Positions 53,947-63,367 of a stretch of 64,000 nucleotides of DNA are shown piece by piece. This stretch comes from Caproicibacterium argilliputei (lineage in GTDB: Bacteria > Bacillota > Clostridia > Oscillospirales > Acutalibacteraceae), in NCBI RefSeq assembly GCF_029211325.2, contig NZ_CP135996.1, forward strand, positions 434,001 to 498,000. The letters run 5' to 3'. Within the stretch, counting starts at the first letter, position 1. Each line of letters begins with the position of its first letter. Below the pieces are notes generated by a model. It was not told the origin of the DNA, did not search any database, and saw only the letters and a list, made by a program, of their open reading frames with translations. The translations under genes and the position numbers were made by a program.

Positions 53947-54870
53947 ATGACGGAAGCAGTTATTACAGCGAACAACATCACAAAAGTTTATAAAAAGACC
54001 GCCGCGGTTTCCAATCTGAACCTTCAGGTGACACAGGGGGACATTTACGCGCTGGTTGGGCAGAACGGCGCGGGCAAAACCACCCTGCTGAAAATGATCT
54101 GCGGCCTGACCCCGCCGACTTCCGGCAGTCTGGAGCTTTTCAGCCAGACCACGCCCCACAGTCTGGCGGCGGCGCGCGCGCACATGGGCACGATGATTGA
54201 AACGCCCGGCTTTTACCCGTATCTTTCCGCAAAAGACAACCTGGCGTATTACCAGATGCAGCGCGGCAGTAAAAACAAGGCTGCCATCGGCGAGGTGCTG
54301 GAATTTGTTGGGCTGGCGGACGCGGGCAGCAAAAAGTTCCGCGACTTTTCGTTGGGCATGAAGCAGCGCCTCGGCCTTGCGTCCGCCATTGTGGACAGCC
54401 CGGATGTTTTGGTTCTGGATGAGCCGATTAATGGTCTGGACCCCATGGGGATTAAGGAGTTTCGTGAAATTATCCGCAAGCTGAATCGAGAACGGAAAAC
54501 CACCATTCTCATTTCCAGCCATATTCTCGGTGAACTTTCGCAGATTGCCACGACCTATGGGTTCATCAGCCACGGCGAGATGGTGGAGCACATCAGCGCG
54601 CAAAATCTGCAGGAAAAATGCCGCAGTTATCTGCGGATTGACACCGACAATGCGCAGACCGCCGCAAACCTGCTGCAAAGCCGGTGCGGCTGTCGCAACT
54701 TGGAAATCGTGAATGCACACACGCTGCACGTCGGGGAACGGATGGATGATGCGGGTATGTTTGTCAAGGAACTGGTGGAAAACGGCATCACGGTTTCGCA
54801 AGTGTACCGCGCGGGTATCAATCTGGAAGAATACTTCATTCAGCTGATTGGGGGAACAACGAATGCTTAA
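53947..54870 (+). CDS. ABC transporter ATP-binding protein (BcrA-like)
   Basis: 307 residues. Walker A GQNGAGKTT, signature FSLGMKQRLG, Walker B VLVLDEPINGLDP and H-loop ISSHIL are intact. The C-terminal 80-residue extension is typical of BcrA/lantibiotic-resistance ATPases. ATG 53947 follows GAGGAG. Paired with the permease gene, overlapping by 8 bases. A role in peptide-antibiotic resistance or export is plausible. Confidence 0.88.
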   Translation: MTEAVITANNITKVYKKTAAVSNLNLQVTQGDIYALVGQNGAGKTTLLKMICGLTPPTSGSLELFSQTTPHSLAAARAHMGTMIETPGFYPYLSAKDNLAYYQMQRGSKNKAAIGEVLEFVGLADAGSKKFRDFSLGMKQRLGLASAIVDSPDVLVLDEPINGLDPMGIKEFREIIRKLNRERKTTILISSHILGELSQIATTYGFISHGEMVEHISAQNLQEKCRSYLRIDTDNAQTAANLLQSRCGCRNLEIVNAHTLHVGERMDDAGMFVKELVENGITVSQVYRAGINLEEYFIQLIGGTTNA

Positions 54871-55588
54871 ACTCATTTTTGCGGATTTTTATAAAGTGTT
54901 TCACCGCACTTATTTTTATGTTTTGACACTGGTGCTCGCTGCGCTCGCTGTTTTCGTGGTGGTATCGCTGCATACTGGCTCACCGCAGGCGGATACGGTC
55001 AGTGTGGCGCTGCAGCTGGCTTTGCAGTATTTGGTGATGCCGGTCATGGTCTTGCCATGCTTGACGGATATTGTTTTGAATGAGGAGTACCGCGAGCACA
55101 CGGCAAAAAACACCATGGCCTATGGCACCAACCGGGTGATGCTTTACAGTGCCAAGCTGATTACGGCATTTTTGCTGGGTGTGCTCATGATGGCTGTGGT
55201 GCTGGGTCTGTATTTTGCTGCTTCCATGGTTCTGCTGCAGCACGACACAGCGCTGACCGGCGCGCTGCTTGGCGAGTTCTTTATCCGCATCGCCGCGTCC
55301 TGTGTGGTTTATGCGGCGTGTCTGGGCATGGCGGCTTTCTTCAGTACGCTGTGCAGCCGCAATACGCTGTGGCTGTTCCTGTTTTACGGCGCGTTCCTGT
55401 TTTCTGACCTGCTGCTAAAGCTGCTGCGTTTGGACGGCGGTACGGCATATTTGCTGAAAACGCAGATTCTCTCCGTCAGCGGAAATCCGGTGAATCAACT
55501 GCTGCGGCCGGTGCTGATTTCTCTGGCGACGCTGGTGCTGTTTTACGTGGCGGGAACCGTTCTCTTCTGCAAGAAAGACATGAGCTGA
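54863..55588 (+). CDS. ABC-2 type permease (BcrB-like)
   Basis: 241 residues, about six membrane segments, the usual size for the partner of a BcrA-type ATPase. EEYREHTAKNTMAYG between segments is typical of the lantibiotic-immunity ABC-2 group. Start within the ATPase stop region; GGGGGAA lies upstream. Confidence 0.85.
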   Translation: MLKLIFADFYKVFHRTYFYVLTLVLAALAVFVVVSLHTGSPQADTVSVALQLALQYLVMPVMVLPCLTDIVLNEEYREHTAKNTMAYGTNRVMLYSAKLITAFLLGVLMMAVVLGLYFAASMVLLQHDTALTGALLGEFFIRIAASCVVYAACLGMAAFFSTLCSRNTLWLFLFYGAFLFSDLLLKLLRLDGGTAYLLKTQILSVSGNPVNQLLRPVLISLATLVLFYVAGTVLFCKKDMS

Positions 55589-55630
55589 CCACAAGAAAAA
55601 GAAAATAGAAACAGGAGGGCATTTCCCTCC

Positions 55631-55684
55631 GGCGTATCTCTCTCCCTTCGCTTGCTGCGTTGGGTGGGGGATACGCTTTTTTTA
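55631..55684 (+). terminator. Terminator of the BcrAB-like operon
   Basis: GCGTATC and GATACGC outer stem with a 30-base loop and seven T. Confidence 0.65.
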
Positions 55685-55774
55685 TGCGCAGACGGCGCGG
55701 TGTGCAAACGCGGCATTTTGCGGGCGCTTCTGCACAGGAATCGCCTAAGTTCTATGATTTATGACTTAATAATT

Positions 55775-55798
55775 ACGTTACTTATTTATATGTGACGT
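55775..55798. promoter_or_regulatory. Paired ACGT operator-like boxes upstream of the glycan locus
   Basis: ACGT at 55775 and 55795, 20 bases apart, within AT-rich DNA; the second is in GTGACGT. The same spacing and GTGACGT half occur at 60886/60906, suggesting shared control by the LacI protein. The rest of 55589-55998 holds the terminator, the promoter and further boxes. Confidence 0.5.
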
Positions 55799-55912
55799 GA
55801 AAAGCATCGTATGGCACTTCATACGTCTGGGGCGAGAAAACAGGCGCGATTTTGCTTTGTACCGGACTATATTAAAATTTATCACAAAAATATTTAATTT
55901 TATAGAAAAGTA

Positions 55913-55941
55913 TTGACAATATAGCGCATAAGACTTATACT
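55913..55941 (+). promoter_or_regulatory. Consensus promoter of the second glycan ABC operon
   Basis: TTGACA and TATACT separated by 17 bases; transcription would begin just before the ACGT boxes at 55960. Confidence 0.85.
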
Positions 55942-55959
55942 TTACCTCGTAAAATAATG

Positions 55960-55974
55960 ACGTAATTATAACGT
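55960..55974. promoter_or_regulatory. ACGT boxes just downstream of the transcription start
   Basis: TGACGTA and TAACGTTA lie at 55958-55976, an imperfect dyad of ACGT cores 11 bases apart. A repressor here would block the promoter. Confidence 0.5.
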
Positions 55975-55998
55975 TATTAAACGGAGGAGGCGCTTTTT

Positions 55999-57657
55999 TT
56001 GAAAAAGCCAGTCAAACAGTCTGTTTCCATTGCTTTGATTCTGGCAGCCGTTACCACCATGGCAACCGGCTGTCAGGGAAATGCCGGCGGGGAATCCGGA
56101 AAAACCGACGCCAACGGCATCAAGACCTTTTCGTTTTACCAGCTGGGGGCAACCACCGCAATTGACCTTTCTAACACCACGGTGGGCAAGGAAATCACCA
56201 AAAAGACCGGTGTCAAGCTCAAGTGTGACTATCAAGTCGGCGGCGACCAGGCAACCATTGCCACCACGCAGACCGCAAGCAGCGACTATGACGACTTCCT
56301 CAACTGTGGAAACGAATTCGATGTTTACCGCGACGCGGGCGCACTGGTTCCGCTGGAAGACTACATAGAGAAATACGGCACAAACATTAAGAAATGGTAC
56401 GGCAATGACTTGAAAAAACTGAAAGACCCGAAGACCGGCCATATCTACACACTGTCGCCTTCGCGCAAGCCGGTGACGCCGCTGTATGCAACGGCAGGAT
56501 TTTATGTCCAGAAGCGCGTGCTGGCCGCGAATAATTATCCGCGTAACATGACCCTGGATCAGTTCTTTACCATGCTTGAAAATTTCGTGAAGAAGAACCC
56601 CACCTATCAGGGTAAGCAGGTGATTCCTTTTGAGGCGCGCGGCGACAAAGACGGCCTGTACCTCATCAGCAATGTCGGCAATTATCTGGCGGGCCGCCCA
56701 AACACCGGCGGTTCCTACTTTGACGCGGACGGCACCGCGCACAACTTCGCGCTGGCGTCCTGCACGCACGACTACCTGAAAAAGCTGAATGAGGAAGCGC
56801 TTAAAGGCATTGTGGATTCGAACATTTTTGCGCAGACGCAGGATCAGGAGCACGCCAACATCGCAAACGGCAGAGCACTGGCGTTTTATGACGAGAGATG
56901 GTCTATTACCCAGCAAATTCAGTCACTGGAACAGCAGAAAATGTACGATGAAGTGCCGATTGCCATTAACGTGACGTTTGACGGCTCTACCAACGAATCC
57001 TACAACGGCATTTCCAGCATTACAGCTTCACAGGGCGTCTGCATTTCCAAAAGCTGTAAAGACCCGGTCGCGGCGTTTCAGTTTTTGGACGCCATGTGCA
57101 GCGAGGACATCATGAAGCTGGTCAATTGGGGTATTGAGGGGCAGGATTATGAAATGAAAGACGGCAAGATGACCCTGACCGATAAACAGCTTGCACGCAT
57201 GGACGACACGGACTATGCACAGAAGCAAGGAGTCGGCTACTGGTGGGTTTTCCCGCATCCCAATCTGGATGCCGACACGAAGTTCAGCGACGGCAACGCT
57301 ATTTCGCCGCAGAATACGGAAACATATGTTAGTTCCAAGTATAAATCCTATGAAAAAGAAGTGCTGAAGGCGTACAACATCCCAACTTTTTATGAGATGT
57401 TTAAGCCCTCACAGGACTCCAAATTCGGGTTTGGCTGGGACATTACCATTCCGGATTCCATGACAGACGTAAAGACCGCTTCCCAGAAATCCAGCGAGCT
57501 GACGCAGAGGTATCTGCCAAAGCTAATCTTTGCAAAAAGCGGCGAGTTTGAGTCGGTTTGGGAGTCTTATAAAAAGGATATGACCGCCTGCCACTATGAC
57601 GCTTCCGATGCCTACCTGACCGAACAGGCGAAGAAACGCATTCAGGATTGGAATTAA
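55999..57657 (+). CDS. Extracellular solute-binding lipoprotein, LplA/YtcQ type
   Basis: 552 residues. TTG start with GGAGGAGG about 9 bases upstream. Lipobox MATGC with Cys25, then a large (COG1653/LplA-type) solute-binding fold. Such long binding proteins work with LplB and YtcP-type permeases, found directly downstream. Ligand probably a mannan or other oligosaccharide, by context with GH130. No ATPase gene here. Confidence 0.88.
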   Translation: MKKPVKQSVSIALILAAVTTMATGCQGNAGGESGKTDANGIKTFSFYQLGATTAIDLSNTTVGKEITKKTGVKLKCDYQVGGDQATIATTQTASSDYDDFLNCGNEFDVYRDAGALVPLEDYIEKYGTNIKKWYGNDLKKLKDPKTGHIYTLSPSRKPVTPLYATAGFYVQKRVLAANNYPRNMTLDQFFTMLENFVKKNPTYQGKQVIPFEARGDKDGLYLISNVGNYLAGRPNTGGSYFDADGTAHNFALASCTHDYLKKLNEEALKGIVDSNIFAQTQDQEHANIANGRALAFYDERWSITQQIQSLEQQKMYDEVPIAINVTFDGSTNESYNGISSITASQGVCISKSCKDPVAAFQFLDAMCSEDIMKLVNWGIEGQDYEMKDGKMTLTDKQLARMDDTDYAQKQGVGYWWVFPHPNLDADTKFSDGNAISPQNTETYVSSKYKSYEKEVLKAYNIPTFYEMFKPSQDSKFGFGWDITIPDSMTDVKTASQKSSELTQRYLPKLIFAKSGEFESVWESYKKDMTACHYDASDAYLTEQAKKRIQDWN

Positions 57658-57832
57658 GGCGTCGCTGCGCACGCTTCCTGTTCCTGAGCAAAACGGAGAA
57701 ACAAGTTTGACGCAGGGTTTGAGTTCTGCTTGGTTTTCGTCTTGGCTTTCAGACAAAATCCAGGCAGGATCCAAACCTTTTTTGAAAACAGCGCAGCACT
57801 GCGTGCTGCATTTGTAATTGGAGGGATTGAAG

Positions 57833-58831
57833 ATGGGAAAATCAGGCGCAGCCGCATCTCAGCTGTCGGGAAGAAAACGGAACGGAAACGGAGGATTTGC
57901 CGCCTCCTGCGGCGGCTCTCACAAGCGATTTTCCGAGCGGGTGTTTGAGCAGAAGGAACTGATTTTGCTGACACTGCCGTTCGTTGTTCTGCTCTTTGTT
58001 TTTAATTATGTGCCGCTCTGGGGCTGGATTATGGCGTTTCAAAACTACAAGCCGGGGCTGGGCATCTTTCAGTCGGAGTGGGTGGGGCTGGCAAACTTTA
58101 AGGCTCTGTTCGGGGACTCCGAGTTTTACATTGGTATCCGCAACACGCTGGGCATCAGCATCTTAAAGCTGGTTACCGGTTATGCTTTCTCCATCCTGCT
58201 GGCAGTGCTCATCAACGAAGTGCGTGTCAGCTGGTTTAAGCGGACGGTGCAAACCATTTCCTACCTGCCGCATTTTGTCTCCTGGGTAGTGGTTTCCGGC
58301 ATTGTGTACAGCTGCCTTTCCACGGACGGCGGCGTGGTCAACACGGTTCTGCTGCACCTGCATTTGATTTCCAAGCCGATTTCTTTCATGGGAACTGCCA
58401 ATCTGTTTTGGGGTATCATGGCAGGGTCTGACTTGTGGAAAGAGGTCGGGTGGAACTCTATTATCTACATAGCAGCCATGTCCGGCATTGACAGCTCGCT
58501 TTATGAGGCGGCGGATATGGATGGTGCCGGCCGGCTGCGCAAGATTTTTCACATCACGCTGCCGGGCATTCTGCCAACGGTTAAGATCCTGCTGATTTTG
58601 AGCATCGGCAGCATTTTGAATGTGGGGTTTGAGCAGACCCTGCTGCTGTCCAATTCGCAGACATTGGATTACTCCCAAACGCTGGAGCTGTATGTTTACA
58701 ATTACGGCATGGAAATGGGCCGGTACTCGTTTGCAACGGCGGCGGGTATTTTTAATTCGGTGGTTTCTCTGGTGCTGGTGACCACGTTTAATAAGCTTTC
58801 GCGGGTCGTGACCGGCGAAAGCGCCTTTTAA
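57833..58831 (+). CDS. Sugar ABC transporter permease, LplB type
   Basis: 332 residues with six membrane segments after a long basic, Gly/Ser-rich N-terminus (about 40 residues) that is unusual but follows a good site (GGAGGG). Coupling loop EAADMDGAGRLRKIFHITLP. FNYVPLWGWIMAFQNYKPG is typical of LplB proteins. Confidence 0.88.
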   Translation: MGKSGAAASQLSGRKRNGNGGFAASCGGSHKRFSERVFEQKELILLTLPFVVLLFVFNYVPLWGWIMAFQNYKPGLGIFQSEWVGLANFKALFGDSEFYIGIRNTLGISILKLVTGYAFSILLAVLINEVRVSWFKRTVQTISYLPHFVSWVVVSGIVYSCLSTDGGVVNTVLLHLHLISKPISFMGTANLFWGIMAGSDLWKEVGWNSIIYIAAMSGIDSSLYEAADMDGAGRLRKIFHITLPGILPTVKILLILSIGSILNVGFEQTLLLSNSQTLDYSQTLELYVYNYGMEMGRYSFATAAGIFNSVVSLVLVTTFNKLSRVVTGESAF

Positions 58832-58854
58832 GCGGCGAAAGGAGGAAGGATTCT

Positions 58855-59769
58855 ATGAAAAGGAAAAAGTTCACCTCCAGAAAGACGACCGGGGATTTGA
58901 TTTTCGACACCGTCAATGCAGTCCTGCTTTTGCTTCTGGTGGTGGTGACGCTGTATCCGTTTTTAAACACGCTGGTGTATTCGCTCAACGACCCGCTGGA
59001 TTCTGTGAAGGGAAACCTGTACCTTTGGCCGCGGGTTTTTACGCTCAATAACTACACGGTCATTTTAAAGCAGCCGAGCATTTACACAGCGGCTCTGGTT
59101 TCTGTGCTGCGGGCGTTCATCGGCTGTCTGCTCAACGCGCTGTGCAGCGTGGTGGTGGCTTACACACTGACCAAAAAAGACTTTGTCTTCCGTAGGTTCT
59201 ATTCCTACTTTTTCATTTTTTCCATGTACTTCAGCGGCGGCTTGATTCCCAGTTACTTCTTGATTCGGGATCTGCACCTGATGAACAATTTTCTGGTTTA
59301 CATTCTTCCGGCGATTGTCAGCGCATGGAACATCATGGTGGTCAGAAGCTATATTGCCGGCCTGCCGGCGAGTTTGATTGAGTCCGCCAAAATTGACGGC
59401 GCCAATGAGCTGAAGGTGATTTTCCGAATCGTGGTTCCGCTGAGTATGCCGGTGATTGCCTGCATTCTGCTGTTTGTGGCAGTGGGGCAGTGGAACTCCT
59501 GGTTTGACACCATGCTGTACTGCGCCAATAACCAGTCGCTCAGCACGCTGTCGTATGAACTGGAGAAGGTGCTGCAGTCTTCCATGACCATTTCGCAGCA
59601 GAACTCCTCTGCCAATGCGCTGCTGCCGGAAAAACTGCGCAACGTGGTGACCCCGCAGTCGACACGCGCGACCATGACCATCGTTTCCATCATCCCCATC
59701 CTATGTGTGTACCCCTTCATGCAGAAATATTTTGTAAAGGGCATTACATTGGGCGGAGTGAAAGGATAA
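58855..59769 (+). CDS. Sugar ABC transporter permease, YtcP type
   Basis: 304 residues, six membrane segments, coupling loop ESAKIDGANELKVIFRIVVPLS, C-terminal FVKGITLGGVKG common to this group. GGAGGAAGG lies before the ATG. Partner of the LplB-type permease. Confidence 0.9.
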   Translation: MKRKKFTSRKTTGDLIFDTVNAVLLLLLVVVTLYPFLNTLVYSLNDPLDSVKGNLYLWPRVFTLNNYTVILKQPSIYTAALVSVLRAFIGCLLNALCSVVVAYTLTKKDFVFRRFYSYFFIFSMYFSGGLIPSYFLIRDLHLMNNFLVYILPAIVSAWNIMVVRSYIAGLPASLIESAKIDGANELKVIFRIVVPLSMPVIACILLFVAVGQWNSWFDTMLYCANNQSLSTLSYELEKVLQSSMTISQQNSSANALLPEKLRNVVTPQSTRATMTIVSIIPILCVYPFMQKYFVKGITLGGVKG

Positions 59770-59796
59770 ACCGAATTTTTAGGAGGGTAATTACGT

Positions 59797-60813
59797 ATGC
59801 AATCTGTTCAAATTATCGGAAAAGACCTGCCGAATATCCCGTGGCAGGAAAAACCGGCGTCCTGTAGGGGCGTCATCTGGCGGCACAGCGGCAACCCGAT
59901 TCTGCATTGGGAACCGACGCCGAAATCCGCGCGGATTTTTAACAGCGCGGTGGTTCCGTACCGGGGGGCTTTCATCGGCGCGTTCCGCGCGGACCACAAA
60001 GATGGAATTCCGCAGATCCACCTCGGCAGAAGTGCGGACGGCCTCAATTGGGAAATTGAGGATGAGGAAATTCACTGGGTGGATGAGGCGGGCAAGCCGT
60101 ATCAGCCAAACTATGCCTATGATCCGCGCTTGGTGGAACTGGATGGCCGGTATTACTTTACCTGGTGCACTGACTTTGGCGGTGCGGCGCTTGGCATGGG
60201 CGTGACGGATGATTTTCACACATTTGTCCGTCTGGAAAATCCGTTTATTCCGTTTAACCGTAACGGCGTACTCTTTCCGCATAAAGTCAACGGAAACTAC
60301 TTGCTGCTGAGCCGGCCGAGCGACAGCGGACACACGCCGTTTGGGGATATTTTTCTCAGTGAAAGCCCGGATCTGGTGTACTGGGGCCGTCACCGCCGGG
60401 TCATGACCAAAGGCGGCGGTTGGTGGCAGAATGTAAAAATCGGCGCGGGCGCGGTGCCGATTGAAACCAGCGAGGGTTGGCTGCTGCTGTACCACGGGGT
60501 TTCCGGCACTTGTAACGGCTTTGTGTACAGCTTTGGCGCGGCGCTGCTGGATTTGGAACAACCGAGCAAGGTGCTGTACCGCAGCCGCGATTACCTGCTG
60601 ACACCGGAGGAACCCTATGAAACCACCGGATTTGTGCCCAATGTGGTATTTCCCTGCGCAACGCTGCAGGATGCCGCAACCGGCCGCATTGCCATTTATT
60701 ACGGCTGTGCCGACACGTTTGTTTCAGTGGCTTATACAACGGCGGAAGAGCTGGTCGGTTGGCTGAAAGCCAATTCGCGCTTGCTGCCGGGGGACGATGT
60801 GCTTTACCGGTAA
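59797..60813 (+). CDS. Glycoside hydrolase family 130 phosphorylase
   Basis: 338 residues, five-bladed beta-propeller family. It contains FNSAVVPYRGAFIGAFR, the catalytic Asp in YDPRLVEL, GVLFPHKVNGNYLLLSR and GAGAVPIETSEGWLLLYHG. GH130 enzymes split beta-mannosidic bonds with phosphate, giving mannose 1-phosphate. Length and N-terminus suit the mannooligosaccharide-phosphorylase group, not the longer GH130_1 form. It is the only hydrolytic gene of the locus. AGGAGGG precedes the ATG. Confidence 0.87.
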   Translation: MQSVQIIGKDLPNIPWQEKPASCRGVIWRHSGNPILHWEPTPKSARIFNSAVVPYRGAFIGAFRADHKDGIPQIHLGRSADGLNWEIEDEEIHWVDEAGKPYQPNYAYDPRLVELDGRYYFTWCTDFGGAALGMGVTDDFHTFVRLENPFIPFNRNGVLFPHKVNGNYLLLSRPSDSGHTPFGDIFLSESPDLVYWGRHRRVMTKGGGWWQNVKIGAGAVPIETSEGWLLLYHGVSGTCNGFVYSFGAALLDLEQPSKVLYRSRDYLLTPEEPYETTGFVPNVVFPCATLQDAATGRIAIYYGCADTFVSVAYTTAEELVGWLKANSRLLPGDDVLYR

Positions 60814-60848
60814 AAGGTGCACCGGTTTCTTTTTTGCAGGCGCAGACC

Positions 60849-60909
60849 TTGACAAACCGGCAGGTTCTATTATACTTATTGTGTAACGTAAATTCGCAAG
60901 AAGTGACGT
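60849..60909 (+). promoter_or_regulatory. LacI-gene promoter with paired ACGT operator boxes
   Basis: TTGACA (60849-60854) and TATACT (60871-60876) are 16 bases apart. ACGT boxes at 60886 and 60906 follow, 20 bases apart, the second in GTGACGTTA. Downstream boxes suggest autorepression. Confidence 0.65.
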
Positions 60910-61017
60910 TATCGATAAGGGCTAGGGCGGAAATCGGAAAATTTTAAGCAAATTGTTGGTTTCTGCGGAAGATTTGCCGGCGCTGCCTGAGCGGAATCTG
61001 TAAGGAGAAGCGGATCT

Positions 61018-62034
61018 ATGAAAAAAAAGGTCAGTATGCAGGACATTGCCGACAGCGTAGGCGTGTCAAAAGTGACCGTGTCAAAAGTGCTGCGCGGCAA
61101 AAACGACGTCAGCGAAACCATGTGTCAGAAAATTCTCAGCGAGGCCGACCGACTGGGATATGTTTACAGTAAAAAGGCGGCGCCAAACGGGGTTTCAAAA
61201 ATCGCGGTGCTCACCGCAGAGCACTTTTTCGGCGGCAACAACTGCTTCTATGTGAAGCTGTACAAATACCTGTCCGAAGCACTGGAAAAGATGAGCATTG
61301 ATGCGGTTCTCAGCATTGTTGACCAGTTCAGCGAGGAGAATCTGGTGATTCCCGAAAAGGTGAAAAACCGCGAGGCGGACGGCGTGATTATCATGGGTCA
61401 GCTTTCCCGAAGCTATGTGGCCGGTTTGACGGCGCTGCAGATTCCGCTGGTGTTTCTGGACTTTTATTACGATGGCTTTGATGTGACCAGCATCAACACC
61501 GACAACTTTTTCAATATGTATGAGATGACCAACCTGCTGATTCGGGCAGGCCACACGAAAATCGGCTTTGTTGGCAACTTAAGCTACACCAGCAGCATCC
61601 AGGACCGCTTTCTGGGGTACTGCAAGTCGCTGCTGGAGCACGGCATTCCGTTGAACCGCAGTTGGCTTTTGGACGACCGTGAGAGCAACGGCACATATGT
61701 GGTGGCAAAGCTGCCGCAGAAAATGCCGACGGCGTTTGTCTGCAACTGTGACGAAGTCGCGATGCTGTTTATCCAGAACCTGAAAGAACACGGCTATCGC
61801 GTGCCGGAGGATGTTTCCGTTACAGGCTTTGACGACTCCGGCCACTCGCTGATGAGCGTCCCGACCATTACCACCGTACACGTAAATCTGGAGGAGATGG
61901 CGTTCCTCGCAGCAAAGGCGATTGTCAAGGACATCGGCAGCAAAAAGCCGAAAAACCGGATTTTGCTGAAAGGAACACTGGTCGCACGGGACTCTGTGCG
62001 GGCGCTGCCGGAAACGTCCGGTGGCTGCGCTTAG
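61018..62034 (+). CDS. LacI family transcriptional regulator
   Basis: 338 residues. The N-terminal helix-turn-helix (MQDIADSVGVSKVTVSKVLRG) and hinge helix precede a periplasmic-binding-protein-like sugar sensor domain ending in VTGFDDSGHSLMSVP. It lies directly after the GH130 gene, and its likely operators occur before itself and before the transporter operon. Ligand probably a mannooligosaccharide or mannose derivative. Confidence 0.9.
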   Translation: MKKKVSMQDIADSVGVSKVTVSKVLRGKNDVSETMCQKILSEADRLGYVYSKKAAPNGVSKIAVLTAEHFFGGNNCFYVKLYKYLSEALEKMSIDAVLSIVDQFSEENLVIPEKVKNREADGVIIMGQLSRSYVAGLTALQIPLVFLDFYYDGFDVTSINTDNFFNMYEMTNLLIRAGHTKIGFVGNLSYTSSIQDRFLGYCKSLLEHGIPLNRSWLLDDRESNGTYVVAKLPQKMPTAFVCNCDEVAMLFIQNLKEHGYRVPEDVSVTGFDDSGHSLMSVPTITTVHVNLEEMAFLAAKAIVKDIGSKKPKNRILLKGTLVARDSVRALPETSGGCA

Positions 62035-62048
62035 CCGCCAGATTTTAT

Positions 62049-62107
62049 GCAAAGCAAAACCGCACCTGCTGCTGCAACAAAAGGCAGCGGGTGCGGTTTT
62101 GCTTTGC
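62049..62107 (+). terminator. Terminator after the LacI gene
   Basis: GCAAAGCAAAACCGCACC and GGTGCGGTTTTGCTTTGC form a very long perfect stem; the arms contain their own A and T runs. Confidence 0.8.
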
Positions 62108-62127
62108 GGAAAGTGTGCGAAAAGGGC

Positions 62128-62156
62128 TGGACGGGGGCGAAAAAGGAGTTTATACT
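62128..62156 (+). promoter_or_regulatory. Weak promoter of the sugar kinase gene
   Basis: TGGACG and TATACT separated by 17 bases; a leader hairpin CCGGCAG / CTGCCGG follows. Confidence 0.4.
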
Positions 62157-62263
62157 AGGAAAGGTATCCGGCAGAACCAAACAGCTGCCGGAAGATGTTT
62201 TGAAAAGCGTGCGCGGCGGTTGAGCGGTGGGCGCAGATGCCATTTGGATTGGGAGGAACAGGG

Positions 62264-63289
62264 ATGAAACAGGTTTTGACATTTGGAGAAATGCTGATGC
62301 GGCTGAAAACGCCGGGTTACAGCCGCATTTTGCAGGCGAACAGCTTTGAAGCCACCTTTGGCGGCGCGGAAATGAATGTGGCGGTTTCACTGGCACAGTT
62401 TGGGGATGCGGTCGGCTGTGTGACGAAGCTGCCGCAGAACCCGCTGGGCGACGCGGCGCGCAACACCCTGCGCCGTTACGGCGTGGATACCTCGCGTGTG
62501 CTGCGCGGCGGGCCGCGCCTCGGCATTTACTTTTTTGAAAAGGGTACGGATATTCGCCCGACCAATGTCGTTTATGACCGCGCGGGCAGTTCCTTTGCCA
62601 CGGCAAGGCGTGCCGAGTTTGACTGGCCCCGGTTGCTGCAGAATGTGGGCTGCTTCTATTTTTCGGGAATCACCGCGGCGGTATCACCGGAGCTGGCAGC
62701 GGCGCTGGAGGACGCCCTGCGCTGCTGCCGGGAAAACAATATTCCCGTTGTTTGTGACCTGAACTATCGCGGAAAAATGTGGGCACCGCAGCAGGCGCAG
62801 CCGGTCATGAATCGGCTCATGCAGTACGTGACCGTCTGTATTGCCAACGACGAGGATTTTGAGGCGAGTTTGGGCATTGCTGCGTTTGACGGCGATATGA
62901 GCCGCGGCATTGAGCAGATTGCGCAATTCCGCAGCTCCATGCAAGAGATTACCAAGCGTTACCCTGCCTGCAAGACGGTGGCAAGCGTGCTGCGCAATAT
63001 TCATTCTGTGGACGAAAGCGAGTGGATGGGCATTCTGCTGCAGGACGGGCAGTTTACGGAAACGGCTGTGCGTAAAATCCATGTGATGGAGGGTGTCGGT
63101 GCCGGGGATGCATTCGGCGCCGGTCTGGTGCACGGACTTCTGCACCGGAAGCAGCCGCAGGAGGTTATCGATTTTGCCTTGAGTGCCAGCGTACTGAAGC
63201 TGATGATTGGCGGCGACCTCAATCTGGTAAAAGAGCAGGAAGTGGCGGCCGTCATGCAGAAAGGTGCAGGTGCAAGGCTCAGCCGCTGA
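62264..63289 (+). CDS. kdgK: PfkB family sugar kinase, probable 2-keto-3-deoxygluconate kinase
   Basis: 341 residues. GGAEMNVAVSLAQFG (first PfkB motif), D-L-N-Y-R substrate region and the anion-hole motif GVGAGDAFGAGL with the catalytic Asp. NYRGKMW is typical of KDG kinases in Firmicutes. KDG kinase would act after a sugar-acid dehydratase such as the one at 7.4 kb, or after uronate pathways. GGGAGGAACAG precedes the ATG. Confidence 0.82.
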   Translation: MKQVLTFGEMLMRLKTPGYSRILQANSFEATFGGAEMNVAVSLAQFGDAVGCVTKLPQNPLGDAARNTLRRYGVDTSRVLRGGPRLGIYFFEKGTDIRPTNVVYDRAGSSFATARRAEFDWPRLLQNVGCFYFSGITAAVSPELAAALEDALRCCRENNIPVVCDLNYRGKMWAPQQAQPVMNRLMQYVTVCIANDEDFEASLGIAAFDGDMSRGIEQIAQFRSSMQEITKRYPACKTVASVLRNIHSVDESEWMGILLQDGQFTETAVRKIHVMEGVGAGDAFGAGLVHGLLHRKQPQEVIDFALSASVLKLMIGGDLNLVKEQEVAAVMQKGAGARLSR

Positions 63290-63300
63290 AAATGAGCAGC

Positions 63301-63344
63301 AAAAAACGGAGTATTCGGTAATTTTCCGGATACTCCGTTTTTTG
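63301..63344. terminator. Bidirectional terminator between kdgK and the symporter gene
   Basis: AAAAAACGGAGTAT and ATACTCCGTTTTTT with a 14-base loop. Confidence 0.85.
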
Positions 63345-63367
63345 CTGTGTCCAAAGAATGGCTGCAA

